Source: Alligator mississippiensis (lineage: Eukaryota > Chordata > Crocodylia > Alligatoridae). From it: a stretch of 64,000 nt of DNA. The stretch's first letter is position 1; every line of letters begins with the position of its first letter. Below the pieces are notes generated by a model. It searched no databases. It was not told where the DNA came from and saw only the letters and a list, made by a program, of their open reading frames with translations. Below are positions 33,150-44,320 of this stretch, piece by piece. The stretch spans positions 22,606,001 to 22,670,000 of the forward strand of contig NC_081831.1 of NCBI RefSeq assembly GCF_030867095.1. The letters run 5' to 3'. Both the position numbers and the translations under genes were made by a program.

Positions 33150-34190
33150 GGCTGCGATGCGGGCGAGGTGAGGGTGGCGAGGGGCTGCGCTGCTGCGGTT
33201 ATTCCCCGCGTGATCCCCGCAAGGGGCCAGCTCTCACCCTCCCCGTTATTTCCGCCAGGATCCGGGCTGCGGCGGGGAGGAAGACGGGATCTGCGGTCTC
33301 CTCCTCTGCCCCTTCCCCGAGCGCGGAAACTTTTTGGGGGAAGCTTTTGTCAGCTCTGCCCGCAAGAAAGAGCCGGTGTCGGCACTCCGCACTAACCCAG
33401 CCCAGCCCTTCTCCCGCCGGGTGCCCCCGCCCCCCCGCCCCCAGCTCAGTGTAGGCTGGCCGGACCGAGCCGGGACCTGATCCCCGCGGCCGGCGGAGAA
33501 GAGCGGGGCCGCCGGGGCGGGCGCATCCTGTGTTTATCCTCGAGCGCACTCCGCAAATGGCTGTTTGCTCTCGCTCCAATTTGTTTGAGTTTCTAATTAA
33601 TTTGCCATCAAGATCCTAATCCGCGCTGACGCCTTCAACTTCCCCGAGTGAGAGAGGCAGCCCCGGAGTTGCCGGTGGCAGGCTAATGATAATAATTACC
33701 GCCACCAGCCTCTGCTCGGGTGGTGCTGAGCCGCGAGCTGGGGCTGCTCCCCAAATCCAGCAGCTTTTTCCTTGCCTCGCTTCTTCCAGCAGCTCCCGGA
33801 GGAGAAGGCGGCTCCAAGCCGGTGTGGAGACGGACCCCCGAGCTCGCGCGCGGGCCCGAGCCTTTCGGCCGCACCTCGTGCAGGCGCGGGGTGCCGCCGC
33901 TATGCTTTTCCCCTTGCAAGACCTTTAAACACCCCGTCCCCATCGCAGTCCCCCGCCGCCGCCTCTGTCCTGCCGGGGGAGACTCCCAGTCCCTCGGGTC
34001 TTCCCGGCCGAGGCGCTGAGGAGCGGGGGAGAAAGGCGCTTCTCCGCTGCTCGGGCGGGCAACAACTATTGTGGTCGGGAGGGGAGGAAGCGAGGATCTG
34101 CCACTGTCTTAAGCCAACCCCTGGGGCTCAACAGAGCTGGGCTCGGGGTCCTGCTTTAACCCGAGTGGGGAAAAAGGAGCATGGACTAGG
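33150..34190. promoter_or_regulatory. CpG island with embedded candidate conserved element
   Basis: CG-dense DNA between the two trinucleotide tracts. At 33555-33640 it contains AT-rich words inside GC-rich DNA: CTCCAATTTGTTTGAG, TCTAATTAATTTGCCATC, AAGATCCTAATCCGCG. At 33685-33700, GGCTAATGATAATAATTACC. This mix is typical of conserved promoter or enhancer DNA. No coding exon recognised. Confidence 0.45.
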
Positions 34191-34239
34191 GGGGCGTTAG
34201 AGATGCAAGGCGAGGTTTATGGTCAGCAGCAGCGTTATT

Positions 34240-34800
34240 ATGAATAACCACATCAGCAGCAGCACGTTACATCAATCTTCATCATCATCGCAATAACAGC
34301 AATCGTATTAATAAAATATTAAGAATATTAACTATATTAATAATACTAATGATACTACTACTAATGCTATTATGAATAACAATAATAGCAACAATAAATT
34401 ATTACTACTATTATTACTGCTATTATTGCTATTACTATTCCTATTATTATTGCGATTACCATTATTATTGCTATTACTATTACTGAGACTAGCATTACTT
34501 TTACTATTATAATTGCTACTGCTATTATTACTATTACCACTACTACTTTTACTATTATTACTACTACTACTATCATTGCTGCTACTATTAATACTATTAT
34601 TGCTGCTGCTGTCATTATTGCTGTTGCTACTACTATTACCACTACTATTACTTTTACTATTATCCCTATGACTACTACCATTGCTGCTATTATTACTACT
34701 ATTAATACTATCATTGCTGCTGCTGTGGCTATTATTGCTGCTGCTACTACTATTACTATCACTACTACTATCATCATCATCATCACCATTATTGTATCGG
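34240..34800. repeat. Imperfect trinucleotide tract (ACT/ATT/GCT)n, about 560 bp
   Basis: Triplet register maintained with TACTACTATTATTACTGC-type words, ending in (ATC)n at about 34765-34790. Similar unit set to 32583-33110 and separated from it by a 1.1-kb CpG island. Confidence 0.9.
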
Positions 34801-36080
34801 AAGCTAAGTAAAGGAGCACCCCGGGCTCCAGGTGACACTCCACCCGCTGCAAATTCGAGTAGATCAAATCGGGAGGGTTTTGCGAAAGATCAAACATAAA
34901 AGTGGAGGAGATCATACAAAACCAGAGACCGAAACAGCCGTGTCCCTTTGACTGAGCAGAGGCGGCAGAACCGCACGGCCTGGCCACGGGGCCAGAGGTT
35001 GGCCTGGGGGGGCGGGAGAGGGGACCCACCCTTTGCAAGATCCCGTTTGGATGCGAGACCGTTTCAGGAGACAAGACCCGCCGGGCCGGGAGCTTGTGGG
35101 CGCTGTAGCCGCCGCGGGGGGGCAGTCCCGGCTTGTATGAGTAAGGCGGTCACTCGGAACCCCCCACACAGGACCAGATCCCCGGACCCCCTCGTGGACG
35201 TAGGGCTGGGGAATGTGCATCGGATTGTCACATCGAAGCGGCTCGTGAAATGTCTCTCTGGGGGCAGATACAATTAAAACCCGAGCGTGTTTGCAGTGCG
35301 AGCTGCGCCCCCCGGGGCCGGGCCACGCGTGGAACAGGCCGCGGGTTTCCCAGGGGCTGGAAAGCCCTTTCCGACCTTTGGAGGGAGAGGGGCGGGTGGG
35401 AACCGGGCTGCCAGAGACTCCCGCTGCCTCTTTGATTTCGAGGAATAAGCAGCGAAGCAGCCTGTACCCCCCGGACACTGCTATTTTCCACCCCACTCGT
35501 GAATTCAACGCCGAAGGAGGGGGGACTGGACGGTCGTAGAGCTGCCGAGAAAGCCCTGCGCGACTTCCCGGCGAGTTTGGGAAGGGTTTGAAGCCAGAGG
35601 CTTCGATGGTTGGCGAGGGTGGGGGGGAGAGAGTAATAGTCCCCAGAGCGGCTCCCTCTCCCGCGGGGGCTGAGTTTTCCACGCAAAGAGGAAGGAAAAA
35701 AATACCCCCCCCCCACCCAGGTCAGAGCAGGAAGGGGTCTCGGCTTGTGCGGGCTCCCCACTGCCCTTCTAAAGCTGGGGAGAACCCAGGCGTCCGGACT
35801 CCCAGCCCCCTGCTCTCACCCCCCAAAGCTGGAGAAAACCCAGGCGTCCGGGCCCCTGGACTTCGGGCACGAACATCTGGGCAGACCAGTGCAATGCCCC
35901 ACGGGCCGTGGCTGCACCAAGCTAGAGGCATCGCCCCCCCCCCCCCCCCCCCCCAGTCGATCGCGAAACACCCCGAGACGAAAGTTTCCCGGGCGCCGTG
36001 CAGTAATGGCCCCGGATGACCGGTCAGGATGTGGAGATCCGCGCTTGGATCCAGACACTGGCTCAGGAATGGATCTCATT
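34801..36080. promoter_or_regulatory. CpG-rich block, no gene recognised
   Basis: CG-dense DNA with two reverse family A units at 35778-35860 (GAACCCAGGCGTCCGGACTC, AAACCCAGGCGTCCGGG). Open frames up to 256 codons overlap in opposite strands and show no domain. May be a promoter of an unrecognised transcript. Confidence 0.4.
35934..35954. repeat. (C)21 homopolymer
   Basis: Uninterrupted run of about 21 C; the minus strand is poly(G) with G-quadruplex potential. Confidence 0.9.
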
Positions 36081-38528
36081 TACCACTCGCTGGTTCTGAG
36101 CCGGGGCTGGGGAGGAAGTGGGGGGCAGATGGAAAGCCCCCGTGTCCGGGCAGTTGATCTGGGGCAGCGGGTCTCAGGATCGGGGCACCCAGCTAGCTAT
36201 CCCAGGGGGCGGGAGGGAGCCTGGGACAGATGGACTGGAGAGGGGCAGATGGAGCCAGGAAGACGGGCAGACAGACAGAGGGAGCTGGGGTCTATGCCCC
36301 TCCCTCCCTGCCAGCCAGTGGGGTGTGAGGCTGGATCCCTGCCCCCTCCATGTGCAGTCCCCATCAAAAGGGAGGGAGTTCTCTGAGGCTCACTGGGGAA
36401 ACTGAGGCAAAGAGTGAGGAGGGAGACAAGCTCAAAGTGTTTAGGGAGGGTAGGGGGCAGCCAACATAGGGCAGAACCCAGGTGTCCCTGCTGCCAGGCC
36501 CTGCCCAGCTCTAAAGGCTTCCCCTCTCACTTCGGCAACCAGGCTCCGAGCCTCCGCTCTCCCCCACCCCTGCACTGCTCTGACCCACCAGGCCACCACA
36601 CTCCTAGACCTGGGTATGGTACCCAGGTATCCAACCCCGCCCCCATTCCTCCCACCCCAACCAAGCCACCTCCTTGCCCCTAGCTCATGTGTAGCACTTT
36701 CCGCCCCTGAATGAGCCACTTGCTCTCACTCGCTGCTCAGTGCCTTACACATGCACCTGGTCAACAGATGCATAGCCCCCTGCCTCCATGGGCCGTTCTG
36801 TAGTATCTGCAGAGCCTGGCTGGCACACATTGTGGGCATCCAGGACCAGGGGGGACAGGTGAGTGGGTACCTGCTGGGGAGGTGCCCCCCAACCCCCACA
36901 GGCTGGCACCCAGGGAGACCCCTGGAGGAATCCCCCAGCTCTGGAAGGGGAGTGGGGACTGGGGAGTTATAGCAGGGGCAGTTGGGAGGCGGGACGCCTG
37001 GGTTCTCTCCCTGCTGTGAGAGGAGAGTGGAGGCTGGGGGGTTGGAACTGGGAGCCCAGACACTTGGGTTCTCTACCCACTCTGGGAGGATGCACAGGGT
37101 TATTTCATGACAGTCAGGGTGGCCCTGGGGGCCAGCGTGGGCTGGAGCCTGCTCAGGGGCCCGACTGTGGAAACCCCTCGGGTGCCCTGGCCACACCCTT
37201 CCACAGGCACCTGCCTGGCTCCTGGGGCCAGCTGAGGCCACATGGAACTGGCTGTACTCATAGCAGCTGGGGGCAGTGGGAGGGAACCCAGAAGTCCTGC
37301 CCAGCTCAGAATTAATCTCAGGAGCTCCCTGAGGGGCTGCAGCACCCACATGCCCAGCCTTGCCCTGCCCCTTCCCTCCAGTGCTGGATCGTTCAGGGAG
37401 GGGCAGGTACACAGTATCAGGGGAAAGGGGCCAGGCTGGGTCGCAACAGGTCCTCACCAGTCATGGCATGATGGACCAGAGGGCTCCTCGCACACAGAAA
37501 GGGCAGGGACTGCAGAGGCAGTTGGGGGCTCCCTGCCCTTCCAGAGCAGGGAAAGAACCCAAACATCCTGACCTCACTTCTATTTACTCTGTACATGTCT
37601 CATCACCCCCCATGCCTCAATTTCCCCCTTTATGAGAGACCCTGAATGGCCATGTCATGTTGGGGCCTGGCTGTGGTGGGGACAGGAGGATGATGGACCA
37701 AGGCTCCTCACCCTGTAACAGCCACTCTGAGCACCAAGGACCCTCCACAGGCCAGAGCCCCCCTGGCTAAGCCCACATTCAGCCTGCAACCACCCTCCAC
37801 CCACCCAATCCCCCCCAGTTTGTGCTGGTGCCCCAATGCTACCATCCCAGTGAGGGGCCCAGCCAGGTCAAGCTGGATCCTACACCCAGCTGCAGCCAGA
37901 TTCAGGGGCATGAGGCAGAGCCTGGGCCATGCACATAACTCCCCAGCCAGCCCCAGAGCCCAACTCCCTGCCCCCCATGACACAGCCAGCCCTGTCCCTG
38001 TCCCCCACTCCACCAGTCTTACCAGGTCCAAGGTCGTCCTCCACTACCCCATTCCCAGGCTGGTGTCCAACTGCAGAAGGAAACCAATTTCATTAGGTTC
38101 CTGTGAGACCCATGCCAGCTGCCACCTGTGGGCATGGAGCTTGCTGCAACCCCCAGACCTGTAAAAGGGGGGATCAACTCTGTAAGCACTGGAGCCTAAC
38201 CCCCCACCTCCAGAGTCCCCTGACAGCAGCCAAGGCTCAGTCATTCCCTTGGCCCATTCTTGGAGGACTTTTGGCTGACTCACACTCAGCCCTGATGGCT
38301 CCCAGAATGCAGAGCCCTGCCCTAGCTTCTTGGCTGCTGGAACCCAGCTGCTCTGGTTAGCCCAAGGGTTGGAGGGCTGCTGTAGGACCCAGGAGCCCCT
38401 GAGGCCCACCGTGACTGTTTCCCAAGCTGGAGAGGCTAACTCTGCCCTGCCTCACAGGGACATGGGGGCACAGGCCAGATTCTCCAGTGATGGGCCCCCA
38501 CATGGGGAGGGGGCTGGAATGAGAACTG

Positions 38529-38530
<2 letters not shown>
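36081..38530. other. Intergenic DNA with scattered family A units
   Basis: Family A words near 36475 (reverse), 36998 and 37055 (forward, GACGCCTGGGTTCTCTCCC and GACACTTGGGTTCTCTACC), 37275 and 37552. MIR-like words at 36385-36415 (GGGGAAACTGAGGC) and 37610-37632 (CATGCCTCAATTTCCCC). No gene seen; in mammals DAND5 would lie between NFIX and GADD45GIP1, but no cystine-knot exon is visible. Confidence 0.45.

Positions 38531-38597
<67 letters not shown>
38531..38597. repeat. (GT)n microsatellite, 67 bp
   Basis: Pure GT run of about 33 units, the longest in the window, followed by a family A fragment (ATGCCTGGGTTCTGTG). Confidence 0.95.
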
Positions 38598-38598
<1 letters not shown>

Positions 38599-38869
38599 AG
38601 GGGGCGGGGCCAAATGCCTGGGTTCTGTGTGAGTGGTGCCACACAGCAGGTGTGAATGAACCTCCAGCAGCAACTAGTCATGCCCTGAGGACCTGCCGGG
38701 CCCGCTCCTGTCTTGCTCCTATTGGTCACAGGCACCCAGAGGCATTAGACACCTGCATATCATTAAGGACCTGGCAGCCAGGGCAATAGTCCAGTGGAAG
38801 CCTGGTAGGCCTCTCCCCCTGTAGCCAAGATCTCCCTGCCCCTGCACCCATCTCCCTCCAAGCTGCTGA

Positions 38870-38935
38870 ATCAGACCATGCCTCAGTTTCCCCATGTGCA
38901 AACCAGAGCCCAATACTTCAGTTTGCTGGGGAAAG
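38870..38935 (+). mobile_element. MIR core fragment
   Basis: ATGCCTCAGTTTCCCCATGT, the conserved MIR core word, with little flanking similarity left. Confidence 0.45.
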
Positions 38936-38974
38936 GAGACAGATCCAGGGACACCTGGGGACCAAGCAGCTACC

Positions 38975-39190
38975 CCTCACATCTGACCCCCAGTCCCTGT
39001 CCCCCCAGCCCTGATGGTGCCCCTCACTCCTGACCCATAGCTCCTTGCCTCCCAAGCCCTGTTGGTGCCCCTCACTCCCTATCTGCAGACCCCTGCCCTC
39101 CCAGCCCTGCTGGTGACCCTCACTTCTGACCTGCAGCCCCATGCTCACTCCAGCACTGCCAGTGCCCCTCACTCCCAGCCCTCAGTGCAG
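38975..39190 (+). repeat. Family B minisatellite, about four units
   Basis: AGCCCTGATGGTGCCCCTCA, AGCCCTGTTGGTGCCCCTCA, AGCCCTGCTGGTGACCCTCA and AGCACTGCCAGTGCCCCTCA, spaced about 55 bp, each followed by a TGACC(C/T)(A/G)(T/C)AG-type word. Confidence 0.8.
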
Positions 39191-39299
39191 CCCCCTGCCA
39201 GCTCAGACCTGCTGGGCTGGTGAGATTGGCAGGCAAGGTTCCTGAGATGAGGATGGATTGGGGAGTGGAAGGAAGCTCTAACCCACCAGAACTCACTGC

Positions 39300-39900
39300 T
39301 CTCAGAGCTGTGAGAGGACCTAGGCATCTGGGCTCCAAGCTCCTCATTGCTGTAACCCACTCCTTCCACTGAGGCACTGCTCAGCACCCCCTTGCTGCCG
39401 ATGGAGAGGCTGGTGTCCCCTCCCTTCAAGTACATCCCTCTCCCCCCTGTGGTGCCCAGTAGGCAGCCAGCTAAGGGGGGCAGCTGTGCCAGGTGCCAGG
39501 GCCTGCCCCACCTCTGAGGGGAATGCAGGAGGAAGCCCACCCCACACCCTGTCCCACCCTAGTGCCCTCGGCTCCTCTCTGGCATCTGAGGAATCCTGGG
39601 GCTGCCTGGCATTGCGTAGGCTGGGAGTAGGAAGGGAAACGCTCCGGGTATCAAGGGAGCCAGAAACAGAACCCAAGAGTCTGGGCTGCCAGGCCTCCCG
39701 AGCCTCCATGTTCTCCAAGCCTTAGCAGACACCAGTTCCCTCCCTAAGCTGCAGGTAGAACCCAGGCTTTACCTAGTAGCTCCCACTGCTCTCCCAGAGC
39801 AGGAACCAGGCATCTGGGCTCCCAGCAGTCCATCAGTCTAATCCACCAGCCCCCCATTCCCCTCCCACAGCTGGGATAGAACCCAGGAGTCAAGGGCTCC
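39300..39900 (-). repeat. SINE-head repeats (family A), reverse, dispersed units
   Basis: Units near 39310, 39670, 39757, 39800 and 39880 with GGCATCTGGGCTCCCAG and GAACCCAGGAGTCAAGGGC, mixed with unique DNA. Confidence 0.6.
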
Positions 39901-40330
39901 CTCCCCAAAGTGCTAATCTGCTGCTTGTCTCCCCAGCAAAGGGGTCTAATTGGGGTAATTAACAAAGAGTGGAATCGGTTGGTGGGAGAGGGGGGTGCTG
40001 TTACCATGGCACAGATCAATCCAGCAACCAGTGGCACCCCCCACCCCCTGCAAGTCTGTCTGTCACTGTCCCTCTGTCAGACAGCCGGTTCCATCTTGCT
40101 GACAGCTGGGTTGGGGGGGGGGGGTGCAGCTGCCAGCTCCACGTGCCAGCCCCCCCTCACACACAGTGCCCCCTCCTCTTCTACCGCAAATGGCCTGCCA
40201 GGTGCTGGTGCCAATGAACATCTGTGGCCCCCTCCCCCCACATGCCAGGAGAGATGGGGGAGGGGTTGTACCAGGCCTTCCTGGCCCCACCCCCAGGGCC
40301 CTGGCTCTTGTGGGTTCTGTAGGGCTTGGC
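39901..40330. other. Intergenic unique sequence
   Basis: No gene seen. GGGGTCTAATTGGGGTAATTAAC near 39940 is non-repetitive. A G run is at 40112-40125. Confidence 0.35.
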
Positions 40331-40339
40331 ACAAGGGTA

Positions 40340-40590
40340 CTGTGTGGTGGGGAGGTCCAGATGCCTGTATTGGATCCCTACCTCTGGGAGGCGAGTGAGG
40401 TCTGGCGAGGAGATTATAACAGCGAGGAGCCCAGATGCCTGGGTTCTACACCCAGCTCTGAAAGGGGACCTGAGAGAGAACCCAGGCATCCCAGTTACCA
40501 CCCCCCATCAGGGCAGCACAAGGGCACTGGGGTGGGAGGCATGGAGTTGCTGGGGGAGAGGGTGTTCAGACCTCCTCTGCTGGGACTAGA
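40340..40590 (+). repeat. SINE-head repeats (family A)
   Basis: A forward unit (GAGCCCAGATGCCTGGGTTC at about 40428) followed by GAGAACCCAGGCATCCC in reverse. Adjacent opposite units suggest inversion or independent insertions. Confidence 0.6.
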
Positions 40591-40649
40591 ACCTGGGAGG
40601 GCATGAGGGATGCGGGGGGGCAGGCAGACTTGGGGGGGGGCTCTCCTGG

Positions 40650-40800
40650 CTGCTGTGAGTCACAGGCTCCTCAGGCCTTTGAAAGGGGCTAAAAATACCT
40701 CCGCGAAGGCCCAAAATAGCTGCCTTTTCTCCCCAGCTTCCTGTCCTCCAGCACTGATGGGGCTTAAAATAGAGGATGACTTCATCCCCTGCTGGAGGGT
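40650..40800. promoter_or_regulatory. Candidate MEF2/AP-1 site cluster
   Basis: Repeat-free stretch with TGAGTCA (AP-1) at 40656-40662, CTAAAAATA (MEF2-like) at 40689-40697, then CCAAAATAGC and CTTAAAATAGAGG. NFIX is a fetal muscle regulator, so a muscle enhancer is conceivable. Weak evidence. Confidence 0.25.
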
Positions 40801-41455
40801 GGCTGCCTCTGGGGTGGAGCACATGGTGGGGTCAGGGGAGACAGTTAGAAGGGAACCCCTCAGTGCAGGGCTGAGGCTGTGGCTGGGGTGGGGCCTGTTA
40901 GGGGCTGGTGTGAAGGGAACCCTTTGCCTGGTGCTGGAATGCAGCTGGCTCTGGGGTGGACATCAGGGGCTACATACAACAATGCTCCTTTGTCACTCCT
41001 GGGATGTGGCTGCCTCCGGAGTGGGACACTGTGGTTGGGTATAACAGGACCCCTCACCCAGCCTGGGGTGCGGCTGGCTCTGTGGTGTTCAGGTACTTAC
41101 CAGGCTGACATGTCCATAGCGGCCCCTTGAAGCCACTGAAAGTGGGGTGGGGGCTAGGGGAGCCAGGGCCTGCTGTGTCCTGACTGGAAAGAAAAACAGG
41201 AGATCATGATGGGGGTGTGGAAAATGGAGACGCAAAAGGCCCTCAGAGCAACCTCCCCACCCCCCACAGTGCAGCACAAACTCAGGCCATAGCCTTGGTG
41301 CTTGCCCTGGGAAAGCAGTGGGCTCTAGTCTTGCTGGAGGATAAGTCCTTAAGCCCCCTCAGCCTCTCAGCTGGGGATACATGGGGAAACTAAGGCACAA
41401 GGAAAGGGAGGAATGTGGATGAGGTCACGGGCGGGGGGGGGGGGTGTGGTATAGG
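40801..41455. other. Intergenic DNA with a CTGGCTCTGGGGTG-type repeat and a MIR piece
   Basis: A loose ~65-80 bp repetition (GTGGCTGCCTCTGGGGTGGA, GCAGCTGGCTCTGGGGTGGA, GTGGCTGCCTCCGGAGTGGG, GCGGCTGGCTCTGTGGTG) occupies 40798-41090: about four tandem units of an unnamed minisatellite. A reverse MIR core (GGGGAAACTAAGGCACAAGG) is at 41382-41402. Confidence 0.5.
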
Positions 41456-41457
41456 TA

Positions 41458-41640
41458 GCAAGAGACTCCAGGCATTCTGGCTCCCAGCCTCCCCTGCCCT
41501 AACCTATTGGAGCCCACTCCCCTTGCAAAGCCCCAGAGAGATCCCAGGTGTCCGGACTCCCAGCCACCCAGTCTCTAATCCATTAGACCTCACTGCCCTC
41601 CCAGTGGCAGGGAAAGAACCCAGGCATGCCAGCTCCCAGG
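41458..41640 (-). repeat. SINE-head repeats (family A), reverse, two to three tandem units
   Basis: GACTCCAGGCATTCTGGCTC, ATCCCAGGTGTCCGGACTCC and GAACCCAGGCATGCCAGCTC are about 80 bp apart, joined by TCTAATCCATTAGACCTCAC and CCTATTGGAGCCCACTCCC. The best example of true head-to-tail tandem arrangement. Confidence 0.7.
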
Positions 41641-43360
41641 CCCCCCTGGCCCCACCCCCTGCTCCTCCCTCTTAGCAGGACCCCCTTCCCTCCTGGTCTG
41701 GTGCCAGGCCAGGCCAGGCTCCCCCTCCCCACCACTGCAGTCAGCATCAGGATGGGGGGGCACTGGCACCAGGGCCTGGCAGCATTTCCCCGCCAGGCCA
41801 AGCTGGATCAGTGCCACCAGCCCAGACCCACTAGACGTGACCCCCCCCCCCACCCTGTTCCCAGACATCCCCTCCCCTGCCAGGGGCTGGCACAGGCTTC
41901 AATGTGGAGGCTGTGCCAGCCGGGGGGGCATGCCAGCCTGTGCCAGGGTATCTGGGGAGGGTAGGGGGGCTTCCCTCCCTCAGCATGGTGGGCGTATGGG
42001 GGGGGGCTTTGCCCTTGTCGGTGCCTTGCATCTCTGAGCGCCCCGCGGGCGTAACCATGGCACCCCCTTGGCACACGCTGCCCGCGCGAGACGGAGCCGC
42101 CGTTGCCATGACGCCTCCTCAATTGGGCCTTTGTTCCCAGGCCAGCACCCCCCAACCCGCCCCAGACCCTCCTGCCGCAGCTGGGGGTGGGGGGAACTGC
42201 CTGACAGACGGGATGGCGGGGATCCCCCTCCCACTACCCATGGCCCATGGGAGCAAATGCAGACCCCCCCCCCTTCCTGCCTGGGACCCACTGGGGGCCC
42301 TGCTGTCCCCCAGCCCCCACACAGTGCCCTCCAGGGAAGATGAGGCTGGGGCTGGAGCCACAAGGAGAAATCCCCCCTGCACCCCAGAGCACAGTGCCTG
42401 CTGCTAGGCCTACATGGGGGTGAATGGGGGCAGCAGGGGTCACCATGCTGTGGGGAGCAGCAGGGGGGTCAGCTGCCGCCAAGCAGCTGCTCTGGTCATG
42501 AAAGCTTCAGGGGGTCCCAGCCTGTACCCACAGGTCCTGGCCTAAAGGCCTCAGCTCACCACCAGCCTCCTCATGTCAAAGCCCCTCCCAGGGGTGGGGA
42601 GAAAGGAAAATTCATGGCCCTAGACCCATTTTCCAGGTGGGGGAACTGAGGTGCGGGCCCCAGTATGCAGGGGTCCATCCTGAGGTAACTCTGAGCACAC
42701 TGGTCCTGAAACAGGAGTGGCCGCCAATCCCACATCCCCCCACCCTTCAGGCAGGGGGGTCCTGCCAAGTATCCCCATTCCTCCTGCCCTAGCGGCCCCC
42801 CTTCCCCCACCACAGCAAGTGATGTCTCCCAAGGCTGTGAACTCATTTGCACCCCTGGGCTCCTCCTGAGCAATGCCACCCCCCAGTGGCACTGACTGGA
42901 GCAGCCGCAGGAGGGGGTAATTCCCCCAGGACTCACCAGTGTTGTGGAAGGGACTGGTGGGGCTGGCTGGGGGCTGTGGGGGCCAGGCTGGGGGGCCGGG
43001 CACAGGAAGCCGGAGCACGGCTGTTTTTCCTGGCAGCACCGGGGCCCTGGGACGGCTGCATGCAACGCATGGAATAGATCCATGGTGGGAGGGCTGCCAA
43101 GGTGACCATCTGCTCCAGCCCCCAGCACCCCCCATGGGGCTGCTCTCCCAGCCACCTCCCCCCCCCATGTGCCTGCATGTGCAGGCGTGTGCATGTGCAA
43201 GACCAGGCTCCACGCACACAGGATCTTTGGCCCTGGTGGGGGTAGGGAGGGGGTCCAGAGCTCTGGATAAGGTATGTATCATGGGGAGGGGAAACTGATT
43301 AGAAGGGCTGGGCAGAGTGGGAGATTAGTGCCCAGGGGGGTCTCCAAGAACTCTGCCAAC
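41641..43360. other. GC-rich intergenic DNA, no gene
   Basis: CG-enriched part at 42030-42120. Open frames up to 220 codons overlap in opposite strands with no domain. A possible short CpG-rich regulatory segment, nothing firmer. Confidence 0.4.
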
Positions 43361-43364
43361 CCCA

Positions 43365-43865
43365 AGAAAATAGAGAACCCAGGTGTCCCGGCTCCCAGTC
43401 TAACTAGGCTCCAGTCACTTGCCCTCACTGACATCCTGGAGTTGGGACTAGAACCCAGAAGTCCCGGTTTCCAGTTCTAGCATGAGCGCGCATGCGCGCA
43501 CACATGCACATGCACGCACGCACACACACACACACACACTTCCCCCCCCCTGGCGCTTCTAATCTGCTAGACTCCACTTCTCTCTCAGGCACAGGGAATC
43601 CTGCCCCCTTCCTGATCCATTGCTCACCATCCATGCTCTGCTCTGGGCTGGTGAAGGAACCCAGGAGTCCTGGCTCCCAGACCCCTTCCTCTAATTTATT
43701 AGATCCCCCTCCCTCCCAAAGCTGGGGACTCTGAGTTCCCAGCCCCCCCTGCTCTAACATCGCTGACCCCCCTCCCCTGCCAGGCTGGGGAGAGAACCCC
43801 ACCCTGTTCTCAAAGGTGGGACAGAACTCAGGCATCCTGGCTCCCATACCTCTTGCTCCCAGCCT
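43365..43865 (-). repeat. SINE-head repeats (family A) with internal CA run
   Basis: Units near 43378, 43452, 43660, 43730 and 43825, linked by TCTAATTTATTAGATCCCCC and similar. A CA-rich microsatellite interrupts the cluster at 43489-43540. Confidence 0.65.
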
Positions 43866-44174
43866 GCCCTGCTCACATGCGCGCACACACACTTGGGCAT
43901 GGTTAGGAGCTCAGATACTAATTTTAATTGTCTCCTAACAAGCTCAGGGAACCTCTGGCTTCCTCTGCCCTCACTTACCTTCTACCTTGGTTGGGTGCCA
44001 GCAGGAGGCACCTCCCGCTTGAAAGCCTTAAAGTGCCTGCACCACAGTTTGGGCACTTTCTAGAAACTGAGGCAGGACTCCTGGTTCGCCCAGGCCACCC
44101 CATTCAAGCCTGGCAGGGTGGAGGCCTGGGCTCTGGACAGGTATGAGACTCCTCTTCTCACCCTGCCATCCCCA

Positions 44175-44320
44175 GGGTGCCAGCCTCCATCTCTGTATGC
44201 GGAAACTGAGGCACAGGCAGGAGAAACCACATACTCAGGTCCTGAGGCTGAGCCAGGGGTCGAACTCAGGCATCCGAGTCCTCTGTGGCACAAGCCTCTG
44301 TGAAGAACAGGGGCCTCCTC
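44175..44320 (-). mobile_element. MIR SINE, reverse orientation, well preserved
   Basis: On the minus strand: GGATGCCTGAGTTCGACCCC carries a near-perfect B box, then GGCTCAGCCTCAGGACCTGA, then CTGTGCCTCAGTTTCCGC. This is the clearest MIR in the window. Confidence 0.7.

Noticed and set aside
34370-35074. 234-codon minus frame and other I/V-, S/N-rich frames
   Set aside because: Direct translation of the imperfect trinucleotide tracts.
30480-36080. Alternative NFIX first exon with start MLPACRLQ
   Set aside because: I checked minus-strand ATG codons in the CpG blocks by eye and found none followed by this peptide and a splice donor.
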